Program-made: the position numbers and the translations under genes
Shown: positions 14,281 through 16,696 of the stretch, piece after piece
Layout: each line of letters begins with the position of its first letter
Numbering within the stretch: position 1 is the first letter of the stretch
The notes under the pieces: generated by a model
Databases searched by the model: none
The model's input: only the letters and a program-made list of their open reading frames with translations
What the model was told of the DNA's origin: nothing
Assembly (NCBI GenBank): GCA_031270145.1
Contig: JAISYD010000254.1
Coordinates: forward strand, 1 to 16,696
Direction of reading: 5' to 3'
DNA from: Planctomycetota bacterium
GTDB taxonomy: Bacteria > Planctomycetota > SZUA-567
Length of the DNA: 16,696 nt

Positions 14281-15807
14281 TCAAAACGCAAATCGGCTGC
14301 CTAAGTAAAAGAGGTTGGCCGTATTCGTCAGTTTTTCCGCCGCTCCGTCGCCGCCGCCCCGGCTGGAGACGATTCTCCAATATTCGTATTGCCAGCCCGC
14401 CTCCAGGGTCAGATTCCGGAGCAGATCGTATTCGGCTCCCAGCAAGAAGCGGTATAGGCGGTGGTTACGCTCGTCGCGCTCGCCAGCGGCAGTTAGCCAG
14501 CTGCCGTCCCCGACCCGCAGCCATTCGGCCTGCCCGAAGAGGGTGAGGAAGGGCGTGAGCCGGCGGGACAGGCCCAGGTTCAGATCGTCGGAGTTGATAT
14601 GGCGGTTAAACCCCTGGTTCCAGCCGTGGGCGTATTCCAGTTGCGCCGCCACTCCGATGACGGGTATCTCCGCCGCCAGTCCGATGGCCAGGGCTTGTTC
14701 GTTCTTTCGCGAGCCGAAGGCCGGGCCGGCGCCGGCGTCGCTCCATTGCCGGGTCGCGGCGTCCCAGCGGGGATCGGATTTTCCGGAGGCCAGGTGATCC
14801 AGAAAATCCGGGCGGAAGGGGCTATCAGCCCACCCGCGGATGCCGCGCCCGCGGCTGTGGCGGTTGCGGAGGGCGGCGGACAGTTCCCAACCCTCCAATG
14901 GCAGAAAGCTGGCGCCCGCTTGCCAGGATCTGGGCGGGCGGGAGTCGCTCCCGGAGTAACGGCCATACCGGTTGCGGCGGTCTTCCTGGAAGACCATCGC
15001 CTCGAAACGAATAATGTCGCGCATCTCGTAACTCGCCATGACGGCGGCGACGGGATCCTGGAAACGCGAGGCGTGGGGCAGGCGGAGGCCGCCCTGGCGG
15101 TTCTCGGGAGCCGCGAGGTTGGCGGCGCTCAGATCCGGCGCGTCCATGAAGGATTGGCCGAACAAATCATGCCGTTGCGTCAGACCGAAGGACGGCTTGA
15201 TTAGCCCAATCCTCAAGCCGAACCCGGAATGCCCGGACTTCAGGATTTCCAGATAGGCCTGGCCGATCAATTCGGTCTGGCGCCGCCGTTGGTAGGGGTC
15301 GGCCGGAGACGCGGCCGGATTGGCGTTCCAGACGCGGTCAATCTGGCGGAATCCATTATGCCCGTCAAGGTTTATCTCGAAAAATGCCCGCCAGCGCCGG
15401 CCGATTGTCGCCGCCAGATTCAGCCTGGCGGTCGAAACCTGGAAATCCGCGAGCCGGCTTTTCCCGGGCGCGGAACCGGCGCCGACCAAATCGCCGGAGG
15501 GATTGACGCCGGCCGTATTGGCCCGGACGCCGGCGAAATTGACGCGGATTTCGCCTCCGATGCTTATTTCGGCGTTTTTTTGGAGCGAGAGCAGCCGCCG
15601 CGGATATTCCGCCGGTCCGGGCGGATGTTCCACGTTTTCGACTATATTGGCGAGTTGCCGATTGATCGCCTCAAGATGCGCCAGCGTTTGGGCGTAGGCG
15701 TCGCCCTCGCCGCCCGAAAGGGGGACGGCGGCGGTAAGCAACCCGGCCAGCAGCCAAAGGAGGGCGGGCGGGATGCGCGGTCCCATATTTGCCGTTGTAC
15801 GTCCCAT
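14281..15807 (-). CDS. Outer-membrane porin-like beta-barrel protein
   Basis: Starting at ATG 15807 gives 508 residues with a typical signal peptide: hydrophobic IPPALLWLLAGLLTAAVP, then probable cleavage after DAYA before QTLAH. A short helical stretch (HLEAINRQLANIVENVEH) follows, perhaps a trimeric coiled coil. The rest alternates aromatic and polar residues in about 10-residue strands, with segments such as ISIGGEIRVNF, WRAFFEINLDG, LGLSRRLTPFLTLFGQAEWL and YRFLLGAEYDLLRNLTLEAGWQ. It ends in YLGSRFAF, with the terminal Phe used for outer-membrane assembly. It most resembles general or phosphate-selective porins (OprO/OprP-like), but the substrate cannot be inferred. An upstream in-frame ATG at 15858 is disfavoured because it adds a charged leader and lies before the candidate promoter. 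ATG 15786 is a further possible start. Confidence 0.75.
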   Translation of the reverse strand: MGRTTANMGPRIPPALLWLLAGLLTAAVPLSGGEGDAYAQTLAHLEAINRQLANIVENVEHPPGPAEYPRRLLSLQKNAEISIGGEIRVNFAGVRANTAGVNPSGDLVGAGSAPGKSRLADFQVSTARLNLAATIGRRWRAFFEINLDGHNGFRQIDRVWNANPAASPADPYQRRRQTELIGQAYLEILKSGHSGFGLRIGLIKPSFGLTQRHDLFGQSFMDAPDLSAANLAAPENRQGGLRLPHASRFQDPVAAVMASYEMRDIIRFEAMVFQEDRRNRYGRYSGSDSRPPRSWQAGASFLPLEGWELSAALRNRHSRGRGIRGWADSPFRPDFLDHLASGKSDPRWDAATRQWSDAGAGPAFGSRKNEQALAIGLAAEIPVIGVAAQLEYAHGWNQGFNRHINSDDLNLGLSRRLTPFLTLFGQAEWLRVGDGSWLTAAGERDERNHRLYRFLLGAEYDLLRNLTLEAGWQYEYWRIVSSRGGGDGAAEKLTNTANLFYLGSRFAF

Positions 15808-15814
15808 AGGCCCT

Positions 15815-15842
15815 TTTATACCGGTTTTCCGTCGGGATTCAA
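15815..15842 (-). promoter_or_regulatory. Candidate promoter for the porin-like gene
   Basis: On the - strand TTGAAT (complement of 15837-15842, 4 of 6) and TATAAA (complement of 15815-15820, 5 of 6) are 16 bases apart. The predicted transcript would begin at or near ATG 15807. That implies a leaderless start there, or translation from ATG 15786 with a leader of about 20 bases. Confidence 0.4.
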
Positions 15843-15939
15843 TATTGTTGTACCCCATGCCGCCGATTCGGCCCGGGTTATGCCGTTGTTTTCCCCTTTT
15901 GCGTACGCCGGACGATTACGCTTTTTTGCCTCTTCCCCC

Positions 15940-15967
15940 TTGACAGCCCGGCCGACCCGGATAAACT
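15940..15967 (+). promoter_or_regulatory. Promoter for tRNA-Ala
   Basis: A perfect -35 TTGACA at 15940-15945 is followed by a 16-base spacer and TAAACT at 15962-15967 (4 of 6 to TATAAT). Transcription would start about 15 bases before the mature tRNA 5' end. The 131-base gap between the porin-like gene and the tRNA holds this site and no gene. Confidence 0.55.
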
Positions 15968-15989
15968 GACAAACGCCGAAAAGATTCTC

Positions 15990-16696
<707 letters not shown>

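Overview
The window is GC-rich bacterial DNA from a Gram-negative, probably anaerobic and flagellated organism. The outer membrane is inferred from a signal-peptide beta-barrel protein ending in Phe. Anaerobic metabolism is inferred from the [FeFe]-hydrogenase maturase HydE and a rubredoxin. Motility is inferred from FlaG, and c-di-GMP signalling from a GGEEF protein with an intact I-site. I cannot fix the phylum. The YidC loop between its later membrane segments reminds me of spirochaete homologues, but that is memory, not a search.

Left half, + strand. The window opens with the last codons of mnmA (tRNA 2-thiouridylase), then hydE. A promoter-like site overlapping the hydE stop leads into a tight run: rnpA, yidD, yidC, queE, a YkgJ/UPF0260-type Cys-rich protein, miaB and a membrane-anchored TPR protein. 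This run joins tRNA maturation and modification (RnpA, QueE, MiaB, with MnmA just upstream) to membrane-protein insertion (YidD, YidC). A well-formed sigma70-type promoter at 7460-7488 then starts a second run: a diguanylate cyclase, a YcjX-like P-loop protein and a phosphoglycolate-phosphatase-like HAD hydrolase. It meets the next gene tail to tail.

Right half, - strand. From left to right: a DUF362 protein with a Cys-rich tail, flaG (followed by a rho-independent terminator), arfB, rubredoxin, one continuous ORF joining a folate cyclodeaminase domain to a complete imidazoleglycerol-phosphate dehydratase (HisB), and an outer-membrane porin-like protein. The rubredoxin gene is only 52 codons plus stop and has its own -10 TATAAT promoter.

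Right edge. A + strand tRNA-Ala(CGC) with encoded CCA is followed by a strong hairpin terminator. A tyrosine recombinase on the - strand, whose 5' part lies beyond the window, reads through the terminator into the tRNA. This looks like one end of an element integrated at the tRNA 3' end, with the element extending to the right.

The most unusual observations are the in-frame cyclodeaminase-HisB ORF, the recombinase ORF ending inside tRNA-Ala, and the small Cys-rich gene between two radical-SAM tRNA-modification genes. I see no CRISPR array, insertion sequence or rRNA. No gene-free stretch exceeds about 130 bases.
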